Shown here: piece by piece, positions 1 to 6,883 of the stretch
Layout of the letters: every line of letters begins with the position of its first letter
Position numbering within the stretch: the stretch's first letter is position 1
Virus record (IMG/VR): IMGVR_UViG_3300027784_000014
Coordinates: 1-33,045 of that record
Strand: one strand, 5' to 3'
DNA: 33,045 bases
Source of the DNA: a virus
Notes under the pieces: generated by a model
Seen by the model: only the letters and a program-made list of their open reading frames with translations
What the model was told of the DNA's origin: nothing
Databases searched by the model: none
Position numbers and translations under genes: made by a program

Positions 1-235
1 CTCCGGTCAATGCTTCTACTTTCGACATTGACTTTTCAAAACCCATTACTGTTCTTGTCATTGCTGTTCCTGCGCCAAGCAAAGGGAGTGAAACCATCAT
101 CGTTCCTCTTTTTCCGAAACGATACATTGACTGCTGCATACTTTCTAATCTGTTTTTCGCTCCTTGCAATCCACTGCTAAACCGCGAGCTGTCAAGATTT
201 AAAGAAGCGTACAATTCACCAACTTTTAAAGCCAT
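1..235 (-). CDS. Tail tape measure protein, N-terminus (cut by window edge)
   Basis: The first 78 codons of a protein starting MALKVGELYASLNLDSSRF, preceded by a GGGGGTG ribosome site. The pattern of a short beta-like start, then LDSSRFSSGL and a helix of the type GAKNRLESMQQ, is typical of the N-terminus of phage tape measure proteins, which set tail length and pass through the tail tube. Residues about 45-62 are glycine/alanine/leucine-rich and hydrophobic. Position supports the call: it directly follows the two tail assembly chaperone frames, the usual siphovirus order. The rest lies outside the window, so length and later domains (lytic domains, membrane helices) cannot be judged. The family assignment rests on context plus N-terminal resemblance. 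Confidence 0.85.
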   Translation of the reverse strand, partial: MALKVGELYASLNLDSSRFSSGLQGAKNRLESMQQSMYRFGKRGTMMVSLPLLGAGTAMTRTVMGFEKSMSKVEALTG

Positions 236-253
236 TAAGTTTCACCCCCAATC

Positions 254-526
254 TTAATTCCAAACTCTGTCAATTTCTCTCTCAACTGTCTTATCGTATT
301 TCTTCAATTTTTTCTTTTGATAAGGATGCCTATAATTCCCTTCAATACCGGTTGCATCTTCCTTTTTTAAGCTAAACAAATAATTCGCAAAAGTGGAGTC
401 ACTAGAAAGACCGTTCATCAGGGCTCTAAATCGACGATAAGATATTTCATCTTTCGCTAGATTAATTCTGTATTCCCTTTGGAAGTCTGCTTCTATATAA
501 CTCCACTTTCTCAACATTTCTTGCAT
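254..526 (-). CDS. Tail assembly chaperone downstream frame (Gp15-like), probably made as a -1 frameshift fusion
   Basis: A 90-codon open frame with the look of the bacteriophage Gp15 family: an aromatic/charged helix (MLRKWSYIEADFQREYRINL), then SYRRFRALMNGLSSDSTF, and a basic C-terminus. The frame stays open upstream of its first ATG for 11 codons, back to base 559, where it meets the slippery run at the end of the preceding gene. I see no good Shine-Dalgarno site for the internal ATG. The likely product is therefore a fusion of the first 108 residues of the upstream chaperone with 101 residues from this frame, about 209 aa in all. This is the gpG/gpGT arrangement that helps tail tube polymerise around the tape measure. 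Confidence 0.85.
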   Translation of the reverse strand: MQEMLRKWSYIEADFQREYRINLAKDEISYRRFRALMNGLSSDSTFANYLFSLKKEDATGIEGNYRHPYQKKKLKKYDKTVEREIDRVWN

Positions 527-540
527 AAAATTAACATGTT

Positions 541-882
541 CTAGCCCTTCAAATTCGTCTTTTTTTTACCGTTCTCTTCATCTGCCATAACGAGTGACAA
601 CGTCCATTTCATAATTTCGCCAAGTTGCTTGACTGTAATTCCTTTTTCGCACCATTCTTGAACATTTTCTTTACCAAGCATTTGCATTGACATATCTAGT
701 TGCTTAGAATCTGTAATTTCATCTTCTCCTTCTTCTACCATTCGAAAAAGTTCTAAAACAGTAGCAGCTGGAAAATCAAGCGGAATCGAATACTCCTTGT
801 CAAACAACTTAATTTTTACTTCGTCTGTTTTGCTTGCTTCTGCAAAGTACGCATCAAAATCTTTGAATTTTTCTTTTGCCAT
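541..882 (-). CDS. Tail assembly chaperone (gpG-like)
   Basis: A 113-aa protein with a strong AGGGGTGAG ribosome site. It sits between the major tail protein and the tape measure gene, the position where siphoviruses encode the shorter tail assembly chaperone. The sequence starts with a basic/acidic region (KFKDFDAYFAEASKT), has a beta-rich part (KIKLFDKEYSIPLDFP), then helices. The last codons contain the slippery AAA AAA AAG, so part of the ribosomes should shift into the downstream frame and make the long chaperone. The short form is expected to be the more abundant product. The assignment is based mostly on position and the frameshift. Confidence 0.85.
   Translation of the reverse strand: MAKEKFKDFDAYFAEASKTDEVKIKLFDKEYSIPLDFPAATVLELFRMVEEGEDEITDSKQLDMSMQMLGKENVQEWCEKGITVKQLGEIMKWTLSLVMADEENGKKKTNLKG
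559..565 (-). other. Slippery heptamer for programmed -1 frameshift
   Basis: Read on the minus strand, the end of the upstream chaperone gene carries GGT followed by eight A and then GACG. In the gene's frame this gives the heptamer A AAA AAG, a classical -1 slippery sequence. Slipping there enters the frame that continues without stop into the Gp15-like reading frame. The zero frame stops only five codons later. Confidence 0.85.
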
Positions 883-902
883 GTTCTCACCCCTATAAAA
901 AA

Positions 903-1589
903 TTATGCCCTTGTGATAAGGATATTATATACAGTTGTCGCTTTTCCTGTGTCCGAAACATAAATTTGAATTAAGTTTGGGCCAACTGCCAGCGGAATGA
1001 CTCCATCACCTGTGACTGTACCATCAGCAGTAGTTGTGATTTCAACTTCGTCTTCTTCGTTCGTTGCTTCAAGTGTGTATTCGAAAACATCAGGGTCAAA
1101 AGTAGGACTCAAAGAAGCATCAAGATCCTCAGATAGCGAAGTAAGTTTTGCAGGTTCCAAAGTTGTTTTTCCGATTAAGCCGTTTACATCGACTTCGAAA
1201 TTAAAACTCGTTGGATCATCTGTTCCACCAATTGAATCATTAACATTCACACTTCCTTCGAATGTTCTTGAAACAAACCCAGGTGAAATGAGTCTAAAAT
1301 CCGCAAAACCATTATGCCCAATTTTCTCATTAGCACTTTCAACTGCTGCTTGCCCAGCATCTCTTGCTCCGTTAGAAGGATCTTCAAGATAAAACGCTTC
1401 AACTGTCAAAGATCTTCCACGTCTTGCTGGTAGATGAGATTCCCAACCATTTTCATCAAATGATGTTGTGTCTGCATTCGTCTTTGTTCCTGAAAATGAA
1501 ATCGAGTTCAATCCTTTTATGATCGTCCAAGTTTCACCAACCGAAATCTCTAGTACCCAATCTCTTGCTAGTACTTTTACTGCACTCAT
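903..1589 (-). CDS. Major tail protein with C-terminal cadherin-like beta-sandwich domain
   Basis: A 228-aa protein with an AGGGGG ribosome site. Residues 1 to about 145 resemble phage major tail tube proteins: beta-rich, with SISFSGTKTNADTTSF near the start, and placed just before the chaperones. Residues about 150-228 form a separate domain with the signature of the cadherin-like beta-sandwich family (PF12733): LSPTFDPDVFEYTLEA, later IPLAVGPNLIQIYVSD, then VYNILITRA at the end. Such immunoglobulin-like additions on tail tubes are displayed on the outside of the tail and may bind weakly to cell surface sugars. The capsule/wall binding role is inference. The length is larger than a bare tail tube subunit, as expected for the fusion. 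Confidence 0.88.
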   Translation of the reverse strand: MSAVKVLARDWVLEISVGETWTIIKGLNSISFSGTKTNADTTSFDENGWESHLPARRGRSLTVEAFYLEDPSNGARDAGQAAVESANEKIGHNGFADFRLISPGFVSRTFEGSVNVNDSIGGTDDPTSFNFEVDVNGLIGKTTLEPAKLTSLSEDLDASLSPTFDPDVFEYTLEATNEEDEVEITTTADGTVTGDGVIPLAVGPNLIQIYVSDTGKATTVYNILITRA

Positions 1590-1602
1590 GGCTTTTCCCC
1601 CT

Positions 1603-1995
1603 TCATGTTGCGTGATAGATTAAAAAGTTCATAGAAAATTCAAACCAACCATTTTCACTTCTACCTACATTTTCTGGACCGCTTTGAAAACTAAAACATT
1701 GAACAACGTAACTGCTATTCAGTTTTCCTTTTAATCCATTTAATGCATTGAATATCTCTTCTGCTTTTTCGTATGATGTTAATGGATTGTCTGTCCCTCT
1801 ATAATAAATCTGAACTCCAGATGTTTTGTAACTATTTCTTATGTCTGCTTCATTACCCGGTCTATTTATAATTGTGATGCTATTCTGCAATGATGGAACA
1901 AAATCAATATAAATGTTTCCATCATTGCTTTCTTTTGTGAATAATCCAAGTCCTTTATTATGCAAATGCACTGCTAATTGTTCTGCAATCTGCAT
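1603..1995 (-). CDS. Tail terminator / minor capsid protein family
   Basis: A 130-aa protein whose sequence (IAEQLAVHLHNKGLGLF at the start, then IYIDFVPSLQNSITI, and YRGTDNPLTSYEKAEEIFNAL) resembles the Firmicute phage minor capsid protein family (PF12691), which corresponds to tail terminator or tail-completion proteins. It lies directly upstream of the major tail gene and downstream of the HK97 gp10-like gene, the usual place for the protein that caps the tail tube and joins it to the head. It has a GGGGTGAG ribosome site. No enzymatic motif is visible. Confidence 0.75.
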   Translation of the reverse strand: MQIAEQLAVHLHNKGLGLFTKESNDGNIYIDFVPSLQNSITIINRPGNEADIRNSYKTSGVQIYYRGTDNPLTSYEKAEEIFNALNGLKGKLNSSYVVQCFSFQSGPENVGRSENGWFEFSMNFLIYHAT

Positions 1996-2010
1996 AAGCT
2001 CACCCCATCG

Positions 2011-2394
2011 CTACTTTATTACATTTTTTCCACCAAAGACGATGCTATATTCTTTTGCTAAATATCGATTATATCTTGGCTTCATTTTATTCAATGCATC
2101 TTCAAGCCATTTGCCTTTTCGCCCTTTATTAAAATTATATTGTGGATTTTCATGAAGCCTTGTTGCATAAAGTGTATCATAAAACACAGTTCCTGCGACT
2201 CCTTTTGGAGTTTCTTCAACCGAAAAATCACCGCTTCTTTCCAAAGTTCCTTCCATGTGCGGAACGTCTTTATTTGCTTCGTACAATAAAGATTCAGCAA
2301 CTTTTTTTAAAGCAATTTTGCCTTTGCTCTTTGCATAAGATTCTGTAAAATCACCGTGCCATATTAATTTACTTTGTGCCAGTTTTATCTTCAT
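2011..2394 (-). CDS. HK97 gp10-like minor capsid / head-tail joining protein
   Basis: A 127-aa basic protein. It contains ANKDVPHMEGTLERSGDF and then YATRLHENPQYNF and KGKWLEDAL, the sequence pattern of Firmicute phage minor capsid proteins related to HK97 gp10, which sit at the head-tail junction. Its ATG overlaps the TGA of the preceding gene by four bases, so the two are translationally coupled. The gene set connector, closure protein, gp10-like, terminator, tail tube is in standard order. Function is inferred from family and order. Confidence 0.75.
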   Translation of the reverse strand: MKIKLAQSKLIWHGDFTESYAKSKGKIALKKVAESLLYEANKDVPHMEGTLERSGDFSVEETPKGVAGTVFYDTLYATRLHENPQYNFNKGRKGKWLEDALNKMKPRYNRYLAKEYSIVFGGKNVIK

Positions 2395-2705
2395 ATAATC
2401 ACCACCACATGTGAATCAGCAAACCCTTTCATCTTTTGCATTGACTTTACAATCATCTCTTCGCCATTGTAATAAATAATTGATGAAGGTTTTATCTGTT
2501 TATTCTTTTCTGTTGGTAAAAGATAGAAATGCCCAGTTGTCACAAACTCTTCTCCTTCTTGCGTCACAACTTTCTTCCTTCTTGCTTTGTATTTACAAGC
2601 TGTTTTGTATGGTTCTTCTTCCATAAAAATATCGCCAGTCGGAGCTGTTCCTTTGTATCTTTTAATCTCACAAACCTCTTGTAACAACAATTTCGGGATT
2701 AGCAT
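2391..2705 (-). CDS. Head closure / head-tail adaptor-like protein
   Basis: The start is placed at MLIPKLLLQE, nine bases after AGAGGG, rather than at an upstream codon that lacks a ribosome site; this gives 104 aa. The sequence is beta-rich: CEIKRYKG, then CKYKARRKKVVTQEGEE, and a C-terminal VKSMQKMKGFADSHVVVII. Position between the connector and the gp10-like gene, and size, fit the stopper/head-closure protein that seals the portal after DNA packaging. I recognise the position better than the sequence, so the exact family is uncertain. Confidence 0.6.
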   Translation of the reverse strand: MLIPKLLLQEVCEIKRYKGTAPTGDIFMEEEPYKTACKYKARRKKVVTQEGEEFVTTGHFYLLPTEKNKQIKPSSIIYYNGEEMIVKSMQKMKGFADSHVVVII

Positions 2706-2709
2706 GGCA

Positions 2710-3087
2710 TCACATCCCTCTATATAAAAGTCCTTCAATTAATAAAAAGTTTCTTGCTCGATTTGCTAATTGTCCTTTATCCATCGATTCACTCATCTGA
2801 TTTGTCGGAGAAAATTCAATTTGAAATGAATCAATAGACAAACTTCTAACTCCATTAACAAATGCAAACATTTCACCAACTTCTAACCAATATTCAACTT
2901 GCGCACATGTTGCTAGTTTAACTGCTTCGACATGTTTGTCATTATTCAAATCTAAGTTCGTAAAAGTAGCTTGATAAATTAATTCGCTTGCCCTTTGCAA
3001 AAGTCTTTCACAAGCTTCTGGAACTTCTTCAACATCCAAGAATTCTTTCAAATCATCATTGTTCGCTAACTTCTGGTACGTTGGCAT
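2710..3087 (-). CDS. Head-tail connector (gp6/gp15-like adaptor)
   Basis: The start is taken as MPTYQKLANN, with AGAGGTGG seven bases upstream; the start region overlaps the end of the preceding small gene. The 125-aa protein is mostly helical, with ERLLQRASELIYQATF, then VKLATCAQVEYWLEVGE, and a C-terminal NRARNFLLIEGLLYRG. This all-helix pattern is typical of phage head-tail connector proteins that form a ring below the portal. Gene order (capsid, decoration, connector, closure) agrees. Confidence 0.7.
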   Translation of the reverse strand: MPTYQKLANNDDLKEFLDVEEVPEACERLLQRASELIYQATFTNLDLNNDKHVEAVKLATCAQVEYWLEVGEMFAFVNGVRSLSIDSFQIEFSPTNQMSESMDKGQLANRARNFLLIEGLLYRGM

Positions 3088-3280
3088 TTTCAACCACCTC
3101 TACTTCTTGTTGTTTTTCTGTGGTTGTTTTCTTATTGGATCCTTTACTTGCAGATTTCTTTGTTGCTGCGACTTTATTTCTTCTCCATCGCTCTGCAATA
3201 TCTTCTTCAACATCAACAATATCACCTTCTGCTAATTTCATGCCTTTGAAAAAGGTCTTCTTTAGCATTTTTACTTCCAT
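3056..3280 (-). CDS. Small basic protein next to connector, function unknown
   Basis: A 74-aa protein with an AAGGGGG ribosome site a little far (about 11 bases) from the ATG. The first 35 residues (LKKTFFKGMKLAEGDIVDVEEDIAERWRRN) look like a small beta-barrel head: a short basic strand, a G-D-I-V-D-V turn, then an amphipathic helix. The remainder is low-complexity, rich in K, S, T, E and V. Small proteins of this type are common between capsid and connector genes of Firmicute phages, but I do not know a defined role. Confidence 0.6.
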   Translation of the reverse strand: MEVKMLKKTFFKGMKLAEGDIVDVEEDIAERWRRNKVAATKKSASKGSNKKTTTEKQQEVEVVENANVPEVSEQ

Positions 3281-3333
3281 TATTTCTTAGACCCCCTTGA
3301 ATAAGTTAGGCGGGAGAATTAACTCCCGCAATT

Positions 3334-3720
3334 TTAGCAACGAATATATTCTACAAAAACTGTCGCTTCAAGTCCTAATTCTGATTCTGCAGCTCCTGCT
3401 ACTTTAGTGATCGTAATAAATTCATCATTTGGCCAAAGAATTGCCTCTTGTCCATTCGTATCTTGATCCATGATATTGTCACGAATTCCAACAGCATTTA
3501 CTGTTCGTCCATCTAGCAAAGTATCTGCCGAACCAGTTCCATCATTATCAATTCCTGCATCAATAGTAGTTGCGGCAGCAGCTGCATTTGTTGTATGAAC
3601 AATAAATCTTGTAATAATTAAATCTACACCTTCAGGATTTGTCAACGAAAGAATACCAGCATCTCCAGCAGCAGCCTCTTCAATTTTAATTTTTGTATAA
3701 AAAACGCCTTTTCCAACCAT
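3334..3720 (-). CDS. Putative capsid decoration / structural protein (128 aa)
   Basis: A beta-rich 128-aa protein with few charged residues and many A, T, D and G: VDLIITRFIVHTTNAAAAAT, then a turn-rich GIDNDGTGSADTLLDG, and a final ATVFVEYIRC. The AGGGGG ribosome site is well placed. It lies two genes downstream of the major capsid gene in the head module, where Firmicute phages encode head fibre or decoration proteins. No signal peptide, membrane segment or catalytic motif is seen. The structural role is inferred from composition and position only. Confidence 0.55.
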   Translation of the reverse strand: MVGKGVFYTKIKIEEAAAGDAGILSLTNPEGVDLIITRFIVHTTNAAAAATTIDAGIDNDGTGSADTLLDGRTVNAVGIRDNIMDQDTNGQEAILWPNDEFITITKVAGAAESELGLEATVFVEYIRC

Positions 3721-3746
3721 CTTTATTCCCCCTTTTTTTTATTTTA

Positions 3747-4340
3747 TCAGATCATCATGATTACTTCTACAGCATTGCCATTAAACGCAGAGTCTAACTC
3801 GATTGTGTTTTGTTCAATATGCAATGAGCTTGTTGTTATTGTTGGTGCAGTAGTTTCAAGAACACCATTCAAATAAGCTGCAAGAACTGTATTCAAATCC
3901 ATTTTATACGGCAAAGCAACTTTTGCACCAAATCCAATTGAAACAGTGTCATCTCCGTCTGTGTTCCAAGTAGGCAAAACAGCTTTGTCAATTTGCATAA
4001 AAGCTTTTTCGCCTGCAATTGTATTTGATCCATCACAAGTAAAAGTTTCACTAATTTCTTCGCCCATCACATTTTTACCTGTCACAACTACGTCTTTGTC
4101 CATTCCACCTTGTCCGCCTTCTATTGTCAAAGTTCTTGGAACATCAGGTTGTGAATCAAATTCTGTTATTTCTTGCTCATTTTCTTCTTCCAAAGCAGTC
4201 ACACTAAGAATACTATCTTCGTCTGCAACTGCCGGTTCACCAATTGGAAAATGAACAACTTCCATTCTGCTTACATTTAGCTTGTTTACATCAGTTCGTA
4301 CCTTTTGTCCATGATCATACGGCTTAGGAAATAAGCTCAT
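3747..4340 (-). CDS. Putative head structural/decoration protein (197 aa)
   Basis: The start is placed at MSLFPKPYDHG because GAGGTG lies seven bases upstream; the in-frame GTG nine bases earlier overlaps that ribosome site. The protein is acidic and beta-rich with many T, V, D and G: RTLTIEGGQGGMDKDVVVTG, ETFTCDGSNTIAGEKAF, and a C-terminal SLHIEQNTIELDSAFNG. It immediately follows the capsid gene. The composition resembles surface decoration or fibre proteins. I do not recognise a named family. Confidence 0.55.
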   Translation of the reverse strand: MSLFPKPYDHGQKVRTDVNKLNVSRMEVVHFPIGEPAVADEDSILSVTALEEENEQEITEFDSQPDVPRTLTIEGGQGGMDKDVVVTGKNVMGEEISETFTCDGSNTIAGEKAFMQIDKAVLPTWNTDGDDTVSIGFGAKVALPYKMDLNTVLAAYLNGVLETTAPTITTSSLHIEQNTIELDSAFNGNAVEVIMMI

Positions 4341-4391
4341 TCTTTTCACCTCACTTAATAAAAGTCAGGGGGCATAAGCCCCCTATCATTT

Positions 4392-5327
4392 TTACGGTGT
4401 CAAAACAGACACAGGGAATCGATCGGCTTCATTCGGTTCCAATCGATTAATTGGATTCGGAACTTGCCAAGCAAGTCGCATTACTGCACGAAGCGCAACC
4501 ATGTCTTGTTGTGCCAAGTTGTACACGATATTTCCTGCATTGTCCTGAATAATTGCTTGGTCAAGAATTTTGTATGTCACGTCTTGACGCATTGCGTAAA
4601 TAATTTGACTAAAATTACCAGAGAACATAAGCGCTTGCGCAGGATCAAATGCACCATTTTCCGGGAAGAAAATAGGAGATCCATCTAGCTCGTAAGAAGT
4701 CGAACCTTGCACAGAGGTCTTGAAGATTGGTTGTCCTTGCAAGTCTCTCAAACCTCTAAGCATTCCCCTCATTCGCATTGCTGCAACATGCCCAGTCGCC
4801 ATGTAACCATCAAGCTCAAGAAGGGAAATATTTCCATCTTCTCCAAGAATATCATCAAACAAATCAGCACCTGTTCCAAAAGCAACAACATTATTCGCTG
4901 CAGTCGCACTTGCTAACAAATCTGTTGGCCAGCTTGCAGGCGCATTTGCACCAAACATAACAGCTCGGTCAAATGCAATTCCCATTGCTTCTTCAATTCG
5001 TGGTTGAACTTCTGCCCAAATGTCATAAGCTGCATCATCCAAAACTGCTTCAGGAATTGGAACAATGACGGCCAATTCTTCTGCATTCAAATATTTATTA
5101 CTCCATTCCTGATCAGACGTTTGTTTCAAGCCAGTGTCACCATTTACAAAATATGCTTGCGGCAACGTGCTCAAAACAGGAATTCGTCTTTGATTGTTCG
5201 GCATATTTGGTGCTTTTGTTGCAAGTTGCATAATGGAACTGTACTTTGGAACTCCTTGCACAATCTCCCTGCTTACATCTTCTGGAATTAATGCTTGTGC
5301 ACCGGAACGATCAATTTTATTATCCAT
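4392..5327 (-). CDS. Major capsid protein, HK97 fold
   Basis: A 311-aa protein with a GGGGG ribosome site. N-terminal SGAQALIPEDVSREIVQGVP, then SSIMQLATKAPN, RRIPVLSTLPQAYFVNGDTG, AEELAVIVPIPEAVLDDA, AEVQPRIEEAMGIAFDRAV and the C-terminal IDNAGNIV-type strands match HK97-like major capsid proteins of the phage_capsid family. It starts almost directly after the lipid-free, ordered N-arm (SREIVQGVPKYSSIMQLA), and the scaffold function is supplied by the separate gene just upstream rather than by a long delta domain. No prohead protease gene is visible in the window. Confidence 0.92.
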   Translation of the reverse strand: MDNKIDRSGAQALIPEDVSREIVQGVPKYSSIMQLATKAPNMPNNQRRIPVLSTLPQAYFVNGDTGLKQTSDQEWSNKYLNAEELAVIVPIPEAVLDDAAYDIWAEVQPRIEEAMGIAFDRAVMFGANAPASWPTDLLASATAANNVVAFGTGADLFDDILGEDGNISLLELDGYMATGHVAAMRMRGMLRGLRDLQGQPIFKTSVQGSTSYELDGSPIFFPENGAFDPAQALMFSGNFSQIIYAMRQDVTYKILDQAIIQDNAGNIVYNLAQQDMVALRAVMRLAWQVPNPINRLEPNEADRFPVSVLTP

Positions 5328-5343
5328 GTTTTTTCCCCCTTAA

Positions 5344-5934
5344 TTAAACTCTACCAGCAGCCCTTCTTATTAGCGAGTTCATTGTTGATTTGTCTTGCTC
5401 TACACTGTTTTTACTTTCCGTTCCTGCTTTTGCCTTTTCTTTATTGAACAAATACGGCTTTGACTTTCTCAATTCTTCCACAGCATCTGCAGCACCTTTT
5501 ACTTCCCCTGATCTTCCATCAATTTTAATATTTTCCCTGTTAATAAACTTCAAAATGTCATTCGCATCAATTGCATCTTTTGCTTCTAACATGATTGCTG
5601 TATCAACACGCGTTGTTTCAAGGTCTTGTAAAAGTTTGTTATTGTTTTCCATTAACTCCGACAATTGTTTCTTTAATTCCTCATCTTTTGAACCATCTTG
5701 CATTTGCTGCAGCTGGCTATTCAATTCTTCTACTTTCGATTTGAAGCTATCTCTTTGCTTTACAACTTCGCTTAACCTCGAGGATGGAACGAATTCATTC
5801 TTTTCTTTGTTGTTAATTAAAACATTGTAGCCAACTTGGTCTAGTTTTTCTGTAAGTGTTTGATACTTCTCTTCGATTTCTGTTCCTTCAAACGCTTCAG
5901 GGTTGTTTTCTAAAATCTCTTTAATGTCTGCCAT
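5344..5934 (-). CDS. Scaffold protein, phage Gp20-like
   Basis: A 196-aa, highly charged, coiled-coil protein immediately upstream of the major capsid gene. A helix-rich region (about residues 55-110: VVKQRDSFKSKVEELNSQLQ, later LMENNNKLLQDLETT) is followed by the Gp20-type core ILKFINRENIKIDG and a basic C-terminus ending RRAAGRV. Basic C-termini of scaffolds typically bind the capsid protein. The GGGAGG ribosome site is strong. Expected to nucleate procapsid assembly and leave before packaging. Confidence 0.88.
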   Translation of the reverse strand: MADIKEILENNPEAFEGTEIEEKYQTLTEKLDQVGYNVLINNKEKNEFVPSSRLSEVVKQRDSFKSKVEELNSQLQQMQDGSKDEELKKQLSELMENNNKLLQDLETTRVDTAIMLEAKDAIDANDILKFINRENIKIDGRSGEVKGAADAVEELRKSKPYLFNKEKAKAGTESKNSVEQDKSTMNSLIRRAAGRV

Positions 5935-6023
5935 TTGGTTTACCTCCCTTACACATTTTACGGCATGTGTGCCTGAATTACAGAGCTTTTAAAGTCTTCA
6001 TGATTGGACATTATTATTTATAC

Positions 6024-6059
6024 AATAAAAATAAGTCACCGAATTATCGGCAACTTATT
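6024..6059 (-). terminator. Rho-independent terminator before the scaffold gene
   Basis: On the minus strand a 13-base-pair stem (AATAAGTTGCCGA with TCGGTGACTTATT, two G-T pairs) with the four-base loop TAAT is followed by TTTATT. It lies 23 bases after the 94-aa gene and 90 bases before the scaffold start, so it closes the small-gene cassette but also sits across the late operon. Confidence 0.82.
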
Positions 6060-6081
6060 CTTAAGGCTAATTGCTTTGACT

Positions 6082-6366
6082 TTAATTTAATCCGTCGTTG
6101 TATTTTTCTTCTTTTTTAATTAATTTACGATCTTCTTTGATGATTTCGTATTTCCCTACTTTTGATTCTGGAATTTGTAAATAAATGAATTTTTCTCCAT
6201 TGTATTCCAGATTTGGTATTGCCGTGTAGCCAATTCCATTTATAATTAGAATGTACTGTATTAAGTCTAGAGATTTGATGTTTCCTAATAGAATGTAACC
6301 ATCTTGCAATAATTCTCTTAAAACCTCTTCAACATCGTCCGTCTGCTTTACCTGAAATAATGCCAT
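6082..6366 (-). CDS. Hypothetical protein (94 aa) in a moron-like cassette
   Basis: The start is placed at MALFQVKQTDD, seven bases after GAGAGGAG. A helix (DDVEEVLRELLQDGYILLGN) is followed by strands (YILIINGIGYTAIPNL, EKFIYLQIPES) and a charged C-terminus. No signal peptide, cysteines or catalytic motif. The gene is preceded by a 33-codon gene and a promoter ladder, and is followed by a perfect terminator. It is therefore probably expressed independently of the surrounding head genes. I do not recognise a family. Confidence 0.6.
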   Translation of the reverse strand: MALFQVKQTDDVEEVLRELLQDGYILLGNIKSLDLIQYILIINGIGYTAIPNLEYNGEKFIYLQIPESKVGKYEIIKEDRKLIKKEEKYNDGLN

Positions 6367-6402
6367 TTTCATTCTCCTCTCTTCTTAGAACTAATTTATA
6401 AT

Positions 6403-6504
6403 TTATACTGTTTCTTCTTCCAACAACTCTTCGGTATCTTTCAACCAGTGTGTCAATTCCATGTTTCCCATTGCATTTGCTTCTTGCATGAACCTCATTG
6501 CCAT
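6403..6504 (-). CDS. Small hypothetical protein (33 aa)
   Basis: A 33-codon open frame starting MAMRFMQEANAMGNMELTHW, with AGGAAGG seven to eight bases upstream. It ends 36 bases before the next gene. It begins about 35 bases downstream of the tandem TATAAT boxes, so it should be the first gene of that transcript. The sequence is acidic at the C-terminus (DTEELLEEE) and likely helical. The good ribosome site and promoter position are the main support. Confidence 0.55.
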   Translation of the reverse strand: MAMRFMQEANAMGNMELTHWLKDTEELLEEETV

Positions 6505-6533
6505 TTCTAATTCCTTCCTTTTCTAAATGCTAT

Positions 6534-6564
6534 TTATATTATATATTATATATTATATATTATA
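6534..6564 (-). repeat. Tandem 7-bp repeat forming four TATAAT boxes
   Basis: Three perfect copies and two partial copies of the heptamer ATATATT (minus strand AATATAT). On the minus strand this places the hexamer TATAAT at four positions spaced exactly 7 bp (6559-6564, 6552-6557, 6545-6550, 6538-6543). Confidence 0.85.
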
Positions 6565-6587
6565 CAACAATTACTTTTAAATGTACA
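6559..6587 (-). promoter_or_regulatory. Sigma-A-like promoter, variant -35
   Basis: Minus-strand TGTACA (6582-6587), 17-bp spacer, TATAAT (6559-6564), the first of four TATAAT copies. The -35 matches the common TTTACA of the other promoters in four of six bases plus the same spacing. It should drive the 33-aa and 94-aa genes. Confidence 0.6.
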
Positions 6588-6616
6588 CATTTTTGCAAAA
6601 CTTTTTTTATTCTTTT

Positions 6617-6799
6617 TTACTCTTCTTCTTGAATTCTTTCCGGACATTTTTCTTTGTTTCGAAAATAAGCTAATGGTTTTCCTCCAAATACTAAACATTC
6701 ATAAGCTGCTGCATTATTTGCACAAAATCCGCATTGTGACATTCTAAATTCTGCGTCGCCAGGTTCCCAATGCTGCCTTAATGAACGATCTTCAGCCAT
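6617..6799 (-). CDS. Small four-cysteine protein (60 aa), probable zinc knuckle
   Basis: The start is placed at MAEDRSLRQHW because GGGAGGTG is six bases upstream. Cysteines at SQCGFCANN, YECLVFGG and KCPERIQ form a C-x2-C ... C ... C set that could bind zinc. Gene lies between MuF and scaffold genes but has its own promoter 43 bases upstream of the start, of the same type as the early promoters. Function unknown; independent expression suggests a host-interaction or regulatory role rather than a virion part. Confidence 0.65.
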   Translation of the reverse strand: MAEDRSLRQHWEPGDAEFRMSQCGFCANNAAAYECLVFGGKPLAYFRNKEKCPERIQEEE

Positions 6800-6841
6800 T
6801 GTTACACCTCCCAACTATTTTCTATTTTCATTGCTAATTTA

Positions 6842-6870
6842 ATTATACCATAAGACTTATTATTTGTAAA
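6842..6870 (-). promoter_or_regulatory. Sigma-A-like promoter TTTACA-17-TATAAT
   Basis: Minus-strand TTTACA (6865-6870), 17-bp spacer, TATAAT (6842-6847), between the end of the MuF gene and the 60-aa cysteine-rich gene. One of six near-identical promoters in the window. Confidence 0.82.
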
Positions 6871-6883
6871 CAAACAATTTCAA

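Noticed and set aside
997-1392. 131-codon open frame on the plus strand
   Set aside because: It is the antisense shadow of the major tail gene: no ribosome site, S/P/T-rich composition as expected from reverse reading. The other plus-strand frames (for example 5390-5830, 12924-13376, 23912-24280) fail in the same way.
5935-6023. Late promoter before the scaffold gene
   Set aside because: There is a TATAAA-like box after the terminator but no matching -35; the same is true before the portal gene (about 10340-10356). It may need an activator, but the sequence alone does not support it.
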